From Methanoculleus sp. UBA430 (GTDB lineage: Archaea > Halobacteriota > Methanomicrobia > Methanomicrobiales > Methanoculleaceae), in assembly GCF_002506585.1 (NCBI RefSeq), contig NZ_DAXW01000004.1:92551-156550 (forward strand): a stretch of DNA of 64,000 bases. Reading direction: 5' to 3'. Below the pieces are notes generated by a model. It was given only the letters and a program-made list of their open reading frames with translations. It was not told where the DNA came from and searched no databases. This document shows positions 49,492 through 57,763 of this stretch, one piece after another. Numbering within the stretch: position 1 is the stretch's first letter; each line of letters opens with the position of its first letter. A program made the position numbers and the translations under genes.

Positions 49492-50402
49492 GCCTCCGCC
49501 TCCGCTAGAAGCCAGTCACGCTCTCCCGTCCGCCAGGGCAGCCGGGCTATCCTGAGGTAGCCGAGCGCCATGAAGAAGGGGAGGACGGCGGTATGGTGCC
49601 GGAACTCCTCCTCATCGCGGCTGTAATGCCAGAGCAGGTGGCCGATGTAGTCTTCGGCAGTCGTAGTGCTCCCACCCGATGCCCTGAGTTCCGCGGCGAG
49701 AATCCCGAGGTCGCGGACCGGGTGCGCGTGGTCCCGGGACCCCTCGAAGTCGATCGCACAGACACTGCCGTCGAAGAGGTAATTGCCGGGCGTGGCGTCG
49801 CCGTGGACCATGCAGCCGGCGTCGGGGCCGATCCGCGGGCTGCGCCACCACGTCCCGAGCAGGCGGTTGAACCGCTCCCGCAGAGGTTCCGCGAGGCCGG
49901 TCTGGTCGAGCACCGCGTGGAAGTAGGCGAAATCGCGCGCCCGGTTGCAGGAGGTCCGCGTACTGTCGTGGAGCCGCCGGAGCAGATGCGCGACGCCGGT
50001 CAGGGGTTCATAGAGGGAGACCCCCGCCGCGTGGAGATCCCGTATCGGCAGACCCGGGACGTGCTCGGTGACGAGGACCGAGTGAAACCGGCTGTTTGTT
50101 GCGAGCGCGCGAGGGACACAGATCCATCCGGCTGCGCGCCGGAGCCGGTCGAACTCGTGCTTCATCGCCGCGTCCGCGTCGTAGCGTGTCTTCGCACCCG
50201 TCGGCGCGCCGAAGAACTTGCCGACCACGCTGAATGCGGTGCCGGCGAACTCGTACCGGCAGACAATATGCGATGCGGGCTCTATCCGGTAGACCCGGAC
50301 GCCGCCGCACCACTCCTGCATCCGGTCGCCGAGGACGCCTGCGAGCCAGTCCCCGAACGGATCGCCGACCTCAAGGCGTCCTATCGCTCTCTCGATGCTC
50401 AT
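49467..50402 (-). CDS. Aminoglycoside phosphotransferase (APH)-family small-molecule kinase
   Basis: 311 aa. The protein-kinase-like catalytic loop is VHGDATPGNYL (HGDxxxxN), and the metal-binding motif is CAIDFEGSRDHAHPVRDLG. The N-terminal lobe lacks a strict glycine loop but has the lysine-bearing YEFAGTAFSVVGKFFGAP segment. The family phosphorylates sugars, choline or aminoglycosides. The downstream HAD phosphatase overlaps by 25 nt, so kinase and phosphatase may act on the same metabolite. Confidence 0.88.
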   Translation of the reverse strand: MSIERAIGRLEVGDPFGDWLAGVLGDRMQEWCGGVRVYRIEPASHIVCRYEFAGTAFSVVGKFFGAPTGAKTRYDADAAMKHEFDRLRRAAGWICVPRALATNSRFHSVLVTEHVPGLPIRDLHAAGVSLYEPLTGVAHLLRRLHDSTRTSCNRARDFAYFHAVLDQTGLAEPLRERFNRLLGTWWRSPRIGPDAGCMVHGDATPGNYLFDGSVCAIDFEGSRDHAHPVRDLGILAAELRASGGSTTTAEDYIGHLLWHYSRDEEEFRHHTAVLPFFMALGYLRIARLPWRTGERDWLLAEAEACLAASPG

Positions 50403-50552
50403 TCACCCCCCTCAACTTCACCGGCATGACGTCACCGGAAGGGTCAGGGGTCTTCTCGCCAATGAAGCTACCCGTGACGTGAGATCGACCACACCTTTTT
50501 TACCGCCGGGGCATCTTAACGGGGAGCAGATGGGTCCCGGGAGTGATGAGCC

Positions 50553-51521
50553 ATGATACCGTTTCGCGAGTTCCTTGAGGGGATCAGGCCTGCCGTCAAC
50601 CGGCGGATCGAGGAGGTGGCGAACGGCACGGGCGAGGTCGATCCGGGCGTCCTCCCGCTCCTCATCAAGGGGAAGCGGATGCGCGCCGGGCTCCTCCTCC
50701 GCATCCACGCCGATCTCACCTGGGCGACGGCACCCAACCACCAGGCGCTCGACCTCGCCTGTGCCGTCGAACTCGCCCACGCCGCAAGCCTCATCCTCGA
50801 TGATATGCTGGACGGTGACATCGTCAGACGGGGCGTTCCCTCCCTCCACCTCACCCGGGGGGAGGGTCGTGCGGTCCTCGACGCCGTCGGTATCCTGGCC
50901 CTCCCGTACGCGCTCGTCGCCCCCTACGGTGCCGGATACGTGGCGATGCTCGCATCGGTCCAGCAGAAGATGGCCCGGGGCGTGGCCCGGGAGATCTTCG
51001 GGTGGCCGCACCTCCCGGCGATCCCGGCGACTGACCTTTACGATGCGATCATCAGCCAGAAGACCGGGTGCCTCTTCTCGCTCGCCGCTGCCTGGGGGGC
51101 CATGGCGGCGGGAGCGGAGGGGCCGGTCGTTGCCGAGTTCGCGAAGTACGGTCTCTCTGTCGGGAGGGCGATGCAGATCGCCGACGATATCGCGGACCTG
51201 CATGTGCTCGCGGCGGGAGCGCGGGACGGCCGGCCCGGGTCCGAGACGCTCCTCCTCCAGTGCGTCCCGGCCGGGAACGACCCCCGGCAGGCACTCGGCG
51301 AGGTACTCGATCGGGAGATCCATGGTGCGGCTGCCGTGATCACGGGTGCGAACCGGCAGCGGGAGACCTTCGGGCAGATGGTCCGGGAGATCATAGAACT
51401 CACGATCGCCGGAGGCATGCCGGACGACGGGACCCCGCCCCTGGTTGCCTGCCCGGCACCTTCCCGCAGTGATAAATACTGCTCCGTCTCACACTTTTCT
51501 GAGAAACCATGCCGGTTGTGA
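50553..51521 (+). CDS. Polyprenyl diphosphate synthase-family protein
   Basis: 322 aa. The first aspartate-rich motif DDMLD is at residues 83-87 (LILDDMLDGDIVRRG), and the second is DDIAD at residues 211-215 (MQIADDIADL). Both can bind Mg and diphosphate. The usual GKRxRP substrate motif is GKRMRA. This suggests an active but divergent synthase, distinct from a main GGPP synthase, which would be elsewhere. A GAGTGATGAG ribosome-binding site precedes the ATG. The C-terminal 25 residues (DKYCSVSHFSEKPCRL) overlap the downstream tautomerase start by 13 nt. Confidence 0.88.
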   Translation: MIPFREFLEGIRPAVNRRIEEVANGTGEVDPGVLPLLIKGKRMRAGLLLRIHADLTWATAPNHQALDLACAVELAHAASLILDDMLDGDIVRRGVPSLHLTRGEGRAVLDAVGILALPYALVAPYGAGYVAMLASVQQKMARGVAREIFGWPHLPAIPATDLYDAIISQKTGCLFSLAAAWGAMAAGAEGPVVAEFAKYGLSVGRAMQIADDIADLHVLAAGARDGRPGSETLLLQCVPAGNDPRQALGEVLDREIHGAAAVITGANRQRETFGQMVREIIELTIAGGMPDDGTPPLVACPAPSRSDKYCSVSHFSEKPCRL

Positions 51522-51694
51522 CCATCCGTATGGCTGAGGGGCGAACGCTTGAGCAGAAACGGATACTCGCAGACGAGATCACCGCCGCGATAACGCGGAC
51601 GCTCGGCGTCGACCCGGAGAAGGTTACGCTCTTCTTTGAGGAACCCAGGACGGAGAACATCGCGCGGGCGGGAACACTCCTCTCGGAGTCGTAG
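51509..51694 (+). CDS. 4-oxalocrotonate tautomerase-family protein
   Basis: 61 aa. It begins MPVVTIRMAEGRTLEQKRI; after Met removal Pro1 is the catalytic base of the 4-OT superfamily. The length and the hexamer-type fold (LFFEEPRTENIARAG) are normal. Substrate unknown. Starts within the last codons of the prenyl synthase gene. Confidence 0.92.
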   Translation: MPVVTIRMAEGRTLEQKRILADEITAAITRTLGVDPEKVTLFFEEPRTENIARAGTLLSES

Positions 51695-51758
51695 TCCCGT
51701 AGCGAGCGAAGATTTTTAGGCCGGATGGAGTATCAGAGCCCCTGGAGCAGACGAAACC

Positions 51759-52106
51759 ATGGCACGTGAACTTGACGAGAAAGACTTTGCTATTCTGCGG
51801 AAACTGGCGCCTGAATACGAGGGCATCCTCTGCCCGGAGTCGGGGCACGAGTTCCACTCGATCCTCCCGCCGGTCTCAAATCACATCTCTGCGGACGAGG
51901 AAGACTTTGCAGAACGGGTCGGCCGCCTCTCGGACGAGGACTGGGGCTACCTCGCCGACCAGATCCTCTCAGGGCGGGAAGACCTCGGGTGCATGCCCGA
52001 AGAGGATGTCGAGACCATCCTCGTCCGCATCCGGGAGGTGGTCTCGAACGAGACCGCCGAACAGGTCCGCAGGCTCTATCATCTCTCCGAGTGCGGGGTA
52101 TTCTGA
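51759..52106 (+). CDS. Acidic protein of unknown function (115 aa)
   Basis: Acidic, mainly helical: MARELDEKDFAILRKLAPEYEGIL, then HISADEEDFAERVGRLSDEDWGYLADQIL and two more helices. No known family recognised. It follows the tautomerase and overlaps the convergent flavoprotein gene by 28 nt at its 3' end. Confidence 0.75.
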   Translation: MARELDEKDFAILRKLAPEYEGILCPESGHEFHSILPPVSNHISADEEDFAERVGRLSDEDWGYLADQILSGREDLGCMPEEDVETILVRIREVVSNETAEQVRRLYHLSECGVF

Positions 52107-52699
52107 TCCGGGTGCACCGGAGTCCGGCCGGCTGTCATCTCCACATAATGGACGAACCGTCCCGACCGGATGGGCCGGGTGAACCACATCCCCTCCCGCC
52201 CGAGCATGACCGAGAGGGGCTGTGCCCGTTCGAAGTCCATCTCGCCGGAATCGTTGAAGTAGCGGTCGTCGGCTTCGAGGTGGATCACTTCCCCGATGAC
52301 GAGCGAGAAGTTCTTCCTGGCGATCTCCTCTTTGAGCACGCACTCCATCCAGGCCAGGCACCCCTTGACGCCGGGCGGGCGGACCTTCACCGACGGCCGG
52401 GGCGCAAGGCCGGCCTCCTCGAACTCATCTACGTCCGGCGGATAGTTCCGCGCACAGATCATGACCTCATCGACCATCGATGCCGTGGGTATGCTCACGA
52501 CGAACTCTCCCGTGGCGCGGATGTTGTCGAGGGTGTCCCGCTTGATCCAGGAAGCCAGCACGATCTCGTCCAGGGGCCGGAGGATCGGGGTCAGGTTCGA
52601 CCAGGGAGCGACGTTTCTCACGCCGCCTTCCGAGACGGTCGAGATGAGCGCAACCGGCAGCGGGAGCACCTGTTCCCGCTGACTGGGCCGGAGGATCAC
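52079..52699 (-). CDS. Flavin reductase-like FMN-binding protein (DIM6/NTAB family)
   Basis: 206 aa from GTG 52697-52699, which overlaps the CooC gene stop (GTGA) and follows GGTGAGG. The core PVALISTVSEGGVRNVAPWSNLTPIL and DTLDNIRATGEFVVSIPTAS are the flavin-binding features of the flavin reductase-like fold. Methanogen members are thought to bind FMN and act as reductases. Translationally coupled to the CooC-type ATPase upstream, suggesting a joint redox/metal role. Confidence 0.9.
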   Translation of the reverse strand: MILRPSQREQVLPLPVALISTVSEGGVRNVAPWSNLTPILRPLDEIVLASWIKRDTLDNIRATGEFVVSIPTASMVDEVMICARNYPPDVDEFEEAGLAPRPSVKVRPPGVKGCLAWMECVLKEEIARKNFSLVIGEVIHLEADDRYFNDSGEMDFERAQPLSVMLGREGMWFTRPIRSGRFVHYVEMTAGRTPVHPDQNTPHSER

Positions 52700-53469
52700 G
52701 ACCTCACCCCCAGTATGCCGTCCAGCACGTCCGCGAGCGCGGCGATCTCGGGGTGGCGCATATCCAGCGCCCGGCCGTCGAGACCCGCGGCAAGGATTGC
52801 AGGGTCCTGCGGGATCTCGCAAACGATTCGCGAGGAGTCGGGCAACCCCTTACGCAGCCGAGCGGCCGAGAAGAGGTCGATCCTGTTTAGGATGTAGTAG
52901 AGCGGGACGCCGATCCGTGCCGCCATATCCCTGACCTTTTCCGCGAGCCGGAGCGACTCAAACGACGGGTCCACGATCATCAGGATCGCGTCGGCCCCCT
53001 GGTCGACGCCCCGGCCGAAGTGCTCGATCCCGGCCTCCGTATCGGCGATGACGACACCGTCGCCGCCGGTGTCCAGATGTTCGAGGAATTGGCGGGCGAG
53101 CATCCCCATCGGGCAGGCGCACCCCTCGTCGGCGTCGTGGATCTTCCCGATGGCGACGAGCCGGACCCCGTCTCTCTGGGCAACGTGGCCGGGGGGGAGA
53201 TCGTCGATGGTCCACGTCTCCCCCACCAGGTCCAGGGACGATAGGGCGGGCATCGCCGCCATGATCTTCTCCGTCATCGCCCGTTTGCCCCCGAAGTAGC
53301 CCATAAGGTCCAAAGGCGCATCCACCCCGAGGAGACGGTGCAGCCCGAGATTCGATTCGTCGGTGTCGACGACCAGCACCGCACGGCTCCTCCGTGCATA
53401 CTCGCGGGCAAGCAGCGCGGCAATGGTGCTCTTTCCACTGCCTCCCTTGCCGCAGATAGCGATCTTCAT
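52696..53469 (-). CDS. CooC-type nickel-insertion ATPase (MinD/ParA-like)
   Basis: 257 aa from ATG 53467-53469 (a GTG at 53481 is less likely). Deviant Walker A GKGGSGKST is at residues 7-15, and the metal-binding CxC pair of CooC is Cys117/Cys119 (DEGCACPMG). VIADTEAGIEHFGRGV and SFESLRLAEKV are as in CooC. CooC loads nickel into carbon monoxide dehydrogenase using ATP. No CODH gene is in the window, so the client could be the acetyl-CoA synthase/CODH complex elsewhere. Confidence 0.92.
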   Translation of the reverse strand: MKIAICGKGGSGKSTIAALLAREYARRSRAVLVVDTDESNLGLHRLLGVDAPLDLMGYFGGKRAMTEKIMAAMPALSSLDLVGETWTIDDLPPGHVAQRDGVRLVAIGKIHDADEGCACPMGMLARQFLEHLDTGGDGVVIADTEAGIEHFGRGVDQGADAILMIVDPSFESLRLAEKVRDMAARIGVPLYYILNRIDLFSAARLRKGLPDSSRIVCEIPQDPAILAAGLDGRALDMRHPEIAALADVLDGILGVRS

Positions 53470-53518
53470 ACTGTTTTTCACTTCCTTATTCTCTTCTACA
53501 ACCGTTCAACATCCTAAC

Positions 53519-53533
53519 ATCCTGTACCAGGAT
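53519..53533. repeat. Hairpin upstream of the CooC-type gene
   Basis: ATCCTG-tac-CAGGAT is a perfect 6-bp stem in the gap between the receptor gene stop (53576) and the CooC-like start (53469). A partly overlapping GGATA...TATCC pair is nearby. It may be the terminator of the receptor transcript or an operator. Confidence 0.4.
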
Positions 53534-53575
53534 AGACCTGGGTTATCCGGTCTTTGTTCCATCCACCCGTTATGG

Positions 53576-54826
53576 TCACCCGCACGTAGGGCACCTCTCC
53601 ACGCACCAGTCCATCCACTGTGCCGACCGGAGGCCCTCTGCCGTCACCCGATCCACGTTGTAGACGTTCTCGTAGAATTCAAGGAGCCACTCCTCAAGAA
53701 CGACGTCGGCGAACCGCTCCGGGTAGGCTGCCTTCGCGATCACCATCACATCGATCGGGTACTCGAGGCGTTTGGCACAGTTGCAGGGCTCCCACGGGAA
53801 CGATGAGACCCGGCGGTTCTTGATGGCCGAGAGTTCGTCGACGTTCTGGTAGTAGGGCGCCGAGTAGAGTTCCACGGGCGGGTGGTAGCCGTTCGCCGTG
53901 CCGAGTACGATGATGTCGGGGTCGAGGGCGAGGAGTTGTTCGGCCGAGATGGTGGGGCTCCCTGTATTCCGGTAGGCGTTCTTCGCGTGGACGATCTCCT
54001 CGATGAAGTAGGACTCAACCGTGTTGGTCCCCTTCACGTTGCCGGCCCCCCCAGCCTTCCGGGAGGTCGGCGATGCCCCGAATATGAGGACGGTCGGTCT
54101 CCCGGCATCCGGGATATCCTTCGTCCTCTCGACGACCATCCGGGTCGTGGACTCCAGGTAGTCTGCGAGTCCGCCGGCCTTCTCTTCCTTCCCGAAGACG
54201 GAGCCGATGATCCGGATCTCGTCGGAGATCGTCGAGAGGTCCGGCTCGTCGAAGCACGGGTGGGCTTTGAGGACGACGACCGGGATCCCGAGGGCCTCGA
54301 TCGTCCGGATGGCCTTCTGCACACCTTCGTCGTCCATCGACCGGAGCGTGCAGGAGCCGACCCGGAGGATCACCACGTCCGGGTCGAGCCCGGCAAGCGT
54401 CTCGTAGTTGATGGCCGCGCCCGACTCTCCTACCCTCGTGAGGTCGCGGATCCCGGGACTCAGGTAGGTTACCGGGTTCATGCCGTCCCGGTACTCGTAA
54501 GATTCCCCGCCCACGGTCGGGTAGGTATAGTTGAAGACCCTCTGGAGACAGGACGACCCGACCCCGACGATCTTCTCCTCTTCGCCGAGGACGAGCATCG
54601 TGCTCTCGACGAGACCGTCGGAGACGGTGACGACCCGCTCGACCTTCGCGGGCACCTGGACTTCGACGCACCGGGAGTCGACGACCGTCCGGTACCCGGC
54701 GTCATCTGGTCCCGGCCCCGTTCCTCCCCCGGACTGCTCCGCTCCGGTGCATCCCGCGGAGAGGACCAGCAGGACCGCCAGGAGGAGGGCGGCACCGATC
54801 CTGCGGCACCCTTCTCTCACCGGCAC
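53576..54826 (-). CDS. ABC substrate-binding lipoprotein (BtuF/FepB-like), paralogue A
   Basis: 416 aa from GTG 54824-54826, because GGAGGT lies 6 nt upstream; another GTG two codons later would give a GTGA overlap with the methyltransferase stop. Lipobox LSAGC ends the signal peptide (VPVREGCRRIGAALLLAVLL). The two-lobe periplasmic-binding fold (PF01497-like) shows in INYETLAGLDPDVVILR and DELSAIKNRRVSSFPW. Binds an Fe-chelate, cobalamin or similar complex. A close relative is at 57764, with the permease and ATPase between them. Confidence 0.9.
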   Translation of the reverse strand: MPVREGCRRIGAALLLAVLLVLSAGCTGAEQSGGGTGPGPDDAGYRTVVDSRCVEVQVPAKVERVVTVSDGLVESTMLVLGEEEKIVGVGSSCLQRVFNYTYPTVGGESYEYRDGMNPVTYLSPGIRDLTRVGESGAAINYETLAGLDPDVVILRVGSCTLRSMDDEGVQKAIRTIEALGIPVVVLKAHPCFDEPDLSTISDEIRIIGSVFGKEEKAGGLADYLESTTRMVVERTKDIPDAGRPTVLIFGASPTSRKAGGAGNVKGTNTVESYFIEEIVHAKNAYRNTGSPTISAEQLLALDPDIIVLGTANGYHPPVELYSAPYYQNVDELSAIKNRRVSSFPWEPCNCAKRLEYPIDVMVIAKAAYPERFADVVLEEWLLEFYENVYNVDRVTAEGLRSAQWMDWCVERCPTCG

Positions 54827-55680
54827 CCGTCGACCTCCCACCAGAGTTTCATCCGGGTCATCATTCCCGAGTGCATGAGGCCGTCCCCGTTCGTCGAGAG
54901 GATCGCGGAGAGGTACTCCCGGAGAATTTTCTCCTGTGCCGGGGAAGTTGCCCGGTACTGCTCCCGGAACTCGTCGACGGCGGCATCGAGATCCGGGAAC
55001 CTGCGGACGTGCTCCCTTCGTATCGTCTCCACGTGCGGGTAGATCTCCATCGAGTAGAGGACGTTGAAGAGGACGTCGGCTTTTGGGCCGAACCGGAACT
55101 CCTTTCCATGCAGTTTCGGCCAGAGGTCGACCATCGCCTGCTCCCAGGCGGTCGCCCCGGCAAACCAGAAGAGGTACACCCATCGTGAGGAGGCTTCGCA
55201 CATCTTCTCGATCGCGGCCCGGATATCCGGCATTCCGAGGGAATAGGACGCGATGACGAGGTCATAGGGGCCGTCGAGATCGGTCGCCGGGTCGATCTCC
55301 TCCCAGCGTTTTCGCACGATATCAAGGTTCGATACGCCCTCTTCTCCGGCATACTCCGTCATCACGTCGGCCATCCCCGCCGCCGGTTCGACGGCGGTCA
55401 CGCGGGCGACACGGCGCGAGAGGGGAACGGCCAGCGTTCCGGGCCCGGCGCCGACGTCCAGCACCGTCGACCCGGCCTCAAGCGGGAGGCTGTCAAGCAC
55501 GTAGCCGATCCTTTCGGGGCTTTGTCGCGACTGTGCGAGGAACGTACGGGCCTTCTCCCGTGACGCCCAGAGCGAGGCGCACTCCCCGGTTCCCCGGCAT
55601 TCTGTATTCTTCTCGTAGAGGACTTTCCAGACGCTGTTCCAGTCGATATTTGTGTACGTCATTGTCATGCTCCGTTTCAT
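54817..55680 (-). CDS. Class I SAM-dependent methyltransferase embedded in the ABC transport operon
   Basis: 287 aa. Motif I is STVLDVGAGPGTLAVPLSRR near residues 72-91, followed by VTAVEPAAGM. The N-terminal DWNSVWKVLYEKN and the C-terminal HVETIRREHVRRFPDLDAAVDEF regions are not those of a named family. It sits between the ATPase (ATGA overlap) and receptor A (10-nt overlap) in the same operon. It could modify the imported ligand, for example a metallophore or corrinoid, or a related chelate. Function is not recognisable from sequence. Confidence 0.85.
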   Translation of the reverse strand: MKRSMTMTYTNIDWNSVWKVLYEKNTECRGTGECASLWASREKARTFLAQSRQSPERIGYVLDSLPLEAGSTVLDVGAGPGTLAVPLSRRVARVTAVEPAAGMADVMTEYAGEEGVSNLDIVRKRWEEIDPATDLDGPYDLVIASYSLGMPDIRAAIEKMCEASSRWVYLFWFAGATAWEQAMVDLWPKLHGKEFRFGPKADVLFNVLYSMEIYPHVETIRREHVRRFPDLDAAVDEFREQYRATSPAQEKILREYLSAILSTNGDGLMHSGMMTRMKLWWEVDGCR

Positions 55681-56528
55681 GTTCCGGCGTCCGCCTCACC
55701 GAACACCCCGGTAAAGGATCTGCCGCGGAGGGGAAGTTCGCTCCCCTGTTTCTCGTGCCGCTCCGCCACGCAGCGCGGCATCACCATCCGGACGCCGTCG
55801 AGCATCCGGACGGTGCACGCGTCCTGGTAGATCATCGCGAGCACGTCCTCCGAGATCACGTCCTCCGGCCTTCCCTCGGCCACGACGGACCCCGAGCCCA
55901 CAACCACGACCCGGTCGCAGAACCACGCGACATGATTTGGGTCGTGGCTGCAGGCGAGGATTGTCTTTCCCTCCCCGGCGATATCGCGCATGATCTGCCA
56001 GATCCGCATCTGGTTCTGAAAGTCGAGCGCGCTCGTGGGTTCGTCGAGGAAGAGGACCGGTGTATCCTGCGCGATCGCACGGGCCATGAGCACCATCTGC
56101 CGCTGGCCTCCGGAGAGGTGGTTGTAGGGCCGATCCGCGAGATCCCCGATCTCGAGGGTAGCGAGCGCGTCCATCGCGATCTCCTTGTCGCGCCTCTTCA
56201 CCCCGAAGAACCCGCCGAGATGCGGCGTCCTGCCCATGAGGACGACCTCCCGCACGAGGTAGGGGAACGGCGGCCTGTGCTCCTGCGGCACGTAGGCGAC
56301 GAGCCGTGCGAGGTGCTCGACGGTGCACTGCTCGACGTCTTCGCCGTTCATCAGCACGCTACCCCGTTCTGCGTTGAGGAACCGCAGGCAGCACTTGAAT
56401 AACGTTGTTTTTCCCGACCCGTTGGGGCCGAAAAGACCGCAGAGTTCTCCTTTCCCGACGGAGAAGGAGACTCCCGAGAGCACGGGGGTGCCCCCGTACC
56501 CGAAACGAATGTCCTGGACGTGAAGCAT
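55677..56528 (-). CDS. ABC ATPase of iron-complex/cobalamin type
   Basis: 283 aa from ATG 56526-56528 with GGGTGA before it. Walker A FGPNGSGKTTLFK, signature HLSGGQRQMVLMARAI, Walker B VLFLDEPTSALD. The FecE/BtuD family order is complete, and a C-terminal 50-residue extension (ACTVRMLDGVRMVMPRCV...) goes beyond the usual domain and ends near the methyltransferase start. It energises the FecCD-type permease upstream. Confidence 0.94.
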   Translation of the reverse strand: MLHVQDIRFGYGGTPVLSGVSFSVGKGELCGLFGPNGSGKTTLFKCCLRFLNAERGSVLMNGEDVEQCTVEHLARLVAYVPQEHRPPFPYLVREVVLMGRTPHLGGFFGVKRRDKEIAMDALATLEIGDLADRPYNHLSGGQRQMVLMARAIAQDTPVLFLDEPTSALDFQNQMRIWQIMRDIAGEGKTILACSHDPNHVAWFCDRVVVVGSGSVVAEGRPEDVISEDVLAMIYQDACTVRMLDGVRMVMPRCVAERHEKQGSELPLRGRSFTGVFGEADAGT

Positions 56529-56533
56529 GGCAG

Positions 56534-57613
56534 TCACCCGAAGATCACCCTGCCCTTGTTGCGGAGCAGGTAGCAGAGATACGGCGCCCCGAGGATGGAG
56601 GTCAGGATTCCGACCGGGATCTCGGCGCTCGTCAGTGTCCGTGCGAGGGTGTCGCAGACGATCAGGTAACACCCCCCCATCATCAGGGATGCCGGGATGA
56701 CGAAGCGGTTGTCCGGTCCGAGGAGCATCCGCGCCGCGTGGGGCATCATGAGCCCGACCCATGCGATGATCCCGACGAGCGAGACGGCGAATGCCGTGAC
56801 GGCGGTCGCGAGCGCGATGACGACGAACTTGTACTTCTCGGGGTTGACCCCGAGCCCCCGGGCCTCGTCGTCGCCCATCGAAAGGATGTTGAGTTTCCAC
56901 GAGAGCGCCCAGAGGACGATGAAGCAGATGAAGACCACGGGGGCGAGGAGGATGACATCGTCCCAGGTCGCGTAGTAGAACCCGCCCATCAACCAGAAGA
57001 CGATCTCGCGGAGCGCCGTGTCATCTGCCAGGTACTTGAGGAGCGAGACGAACGCGGAGAAGATCGAGCCGATGATGACGCCGGCGAGGATGAGGGTGAC
57101 GATGGGCGTCTCGCCCCTGCTTCGGGCGAGAAGATAGGCGAGGGTTACGGCGAGTGCGCCGAAGGCGAACGCGGGCATCTGAATCGAGATAAAGATCGCC
57201 GGGAAGACGATCCCGAGTGCTGCGCCGAATGCGGCCCCGGACGAGACGCCGAGGATGTAGGGTTCGACGAGGGGGTTTCGGAAGACCCCCTGGAAGACGG
57301 CGCCTGCGATGGCGAGCGCCCCGCCGACCGAGACGGCGAGGATGATCCGGGGCACGCGGATGTCCCAGATAATGGTGTTGTGCAGTTTTGGGAGCCCCTC
57401 AACGTCGCCGAGCGTGAGATGGACGAGAATGGTCTTGTATACGTCCGCGACGGTGATGTCGTAGGCGCCGAGGACGACCGCGACCGAGGCTGTTGCGAGG
57501 AGAACGGCGGCAAGCCCGAGAAGTACGGCGATCTTTCTCCCCTCGTCGAACCCCCCGGCTGTGTCGTAACCGAACTTCTTAAGGAGGCTGTTGAAGTCTC
57601 TGGGCTCTGTCAT
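56534..57613 (-). CDS. FecCD-family ABC permease
   Basis: 359 aa from ATG 57611-57613, preceded by GGAGAT. About ten transmembrane segments are predicted by eye. The signature block RVPRIILAVSVGGALAIAGAVFQGVFRNPLVEPYILGVSSGAAFGA and GIIAWVGLMMPHAARMLLG (the cytoplasmic EAA-like loop) are as in BtuC/FecD. It is the first gene of the minus-strand transport operon; receptor B is divergent from it. Confidence 0.95.
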   Translation of the reverse strand: MTEPRDFNSLLKKFGYDTAGGFDEGRKIAVLLGLAAVLLATASVAVVLGAYDITVADVYKTILVHLTLGDVEGLPKLHNTIIWDIRVPRIILAVSVGGALAIAGAVFQGVFRNPLVEPYILGVSSGAAFGAALGIVFPAIFISIQMPAFAFGALAVTLAYLLARSRGETPIVTLILAGVIIGSIFSAFVSLLKYLADDTALREIVFWLMGGFYYATWDDVILLAPVVFICFIVLWALSWKLNILSMGDDEARGLGVNPEKYKFVVIALATAVTAFAVSLVGIIAWVGLMMPHAARMLLGPDNRFVIPASLMMGGCYLIVCDTLARTLTSAEIPVGILTSILGAPYLCYLLRNKGRVIFG

Positions 57614-57661
57614 GTGATCTCCTCCCGTGCGGGCGGTGCAGTATCTCATCTCTCTGTATTA

Positions 57662-57676
57662 CTAATTATATAAATG
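57662..57676. promoter_or_regulatory. Divergent promoter of the transport locus
   Basis: TAATTATATAAATGG contains TATA boxes readable on both strands: ATTATATAA for receptor B (start 57764) and TTATATAAT for the permease (start 57613). The permease spacing of about 50 nt implies a short leader. A regulator binding here could control both arms. I found no recognised NikR or Fur/DtxR site. Confidence 0.5.
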
Positions 57677-57763
57677 GTAACAATTGATGCCATGCACGTC
57701 TGTTATTCACGCCATTGGTGTAAAATGAATACATCTTTGTGCTACTTGCTCCAACCGTTTAGC

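Noticed and set aside
57614..57763. NikR or Fur/DtxR operator
   Set aside because: No dyad matching published half-sites could be found in the divergent promoter.
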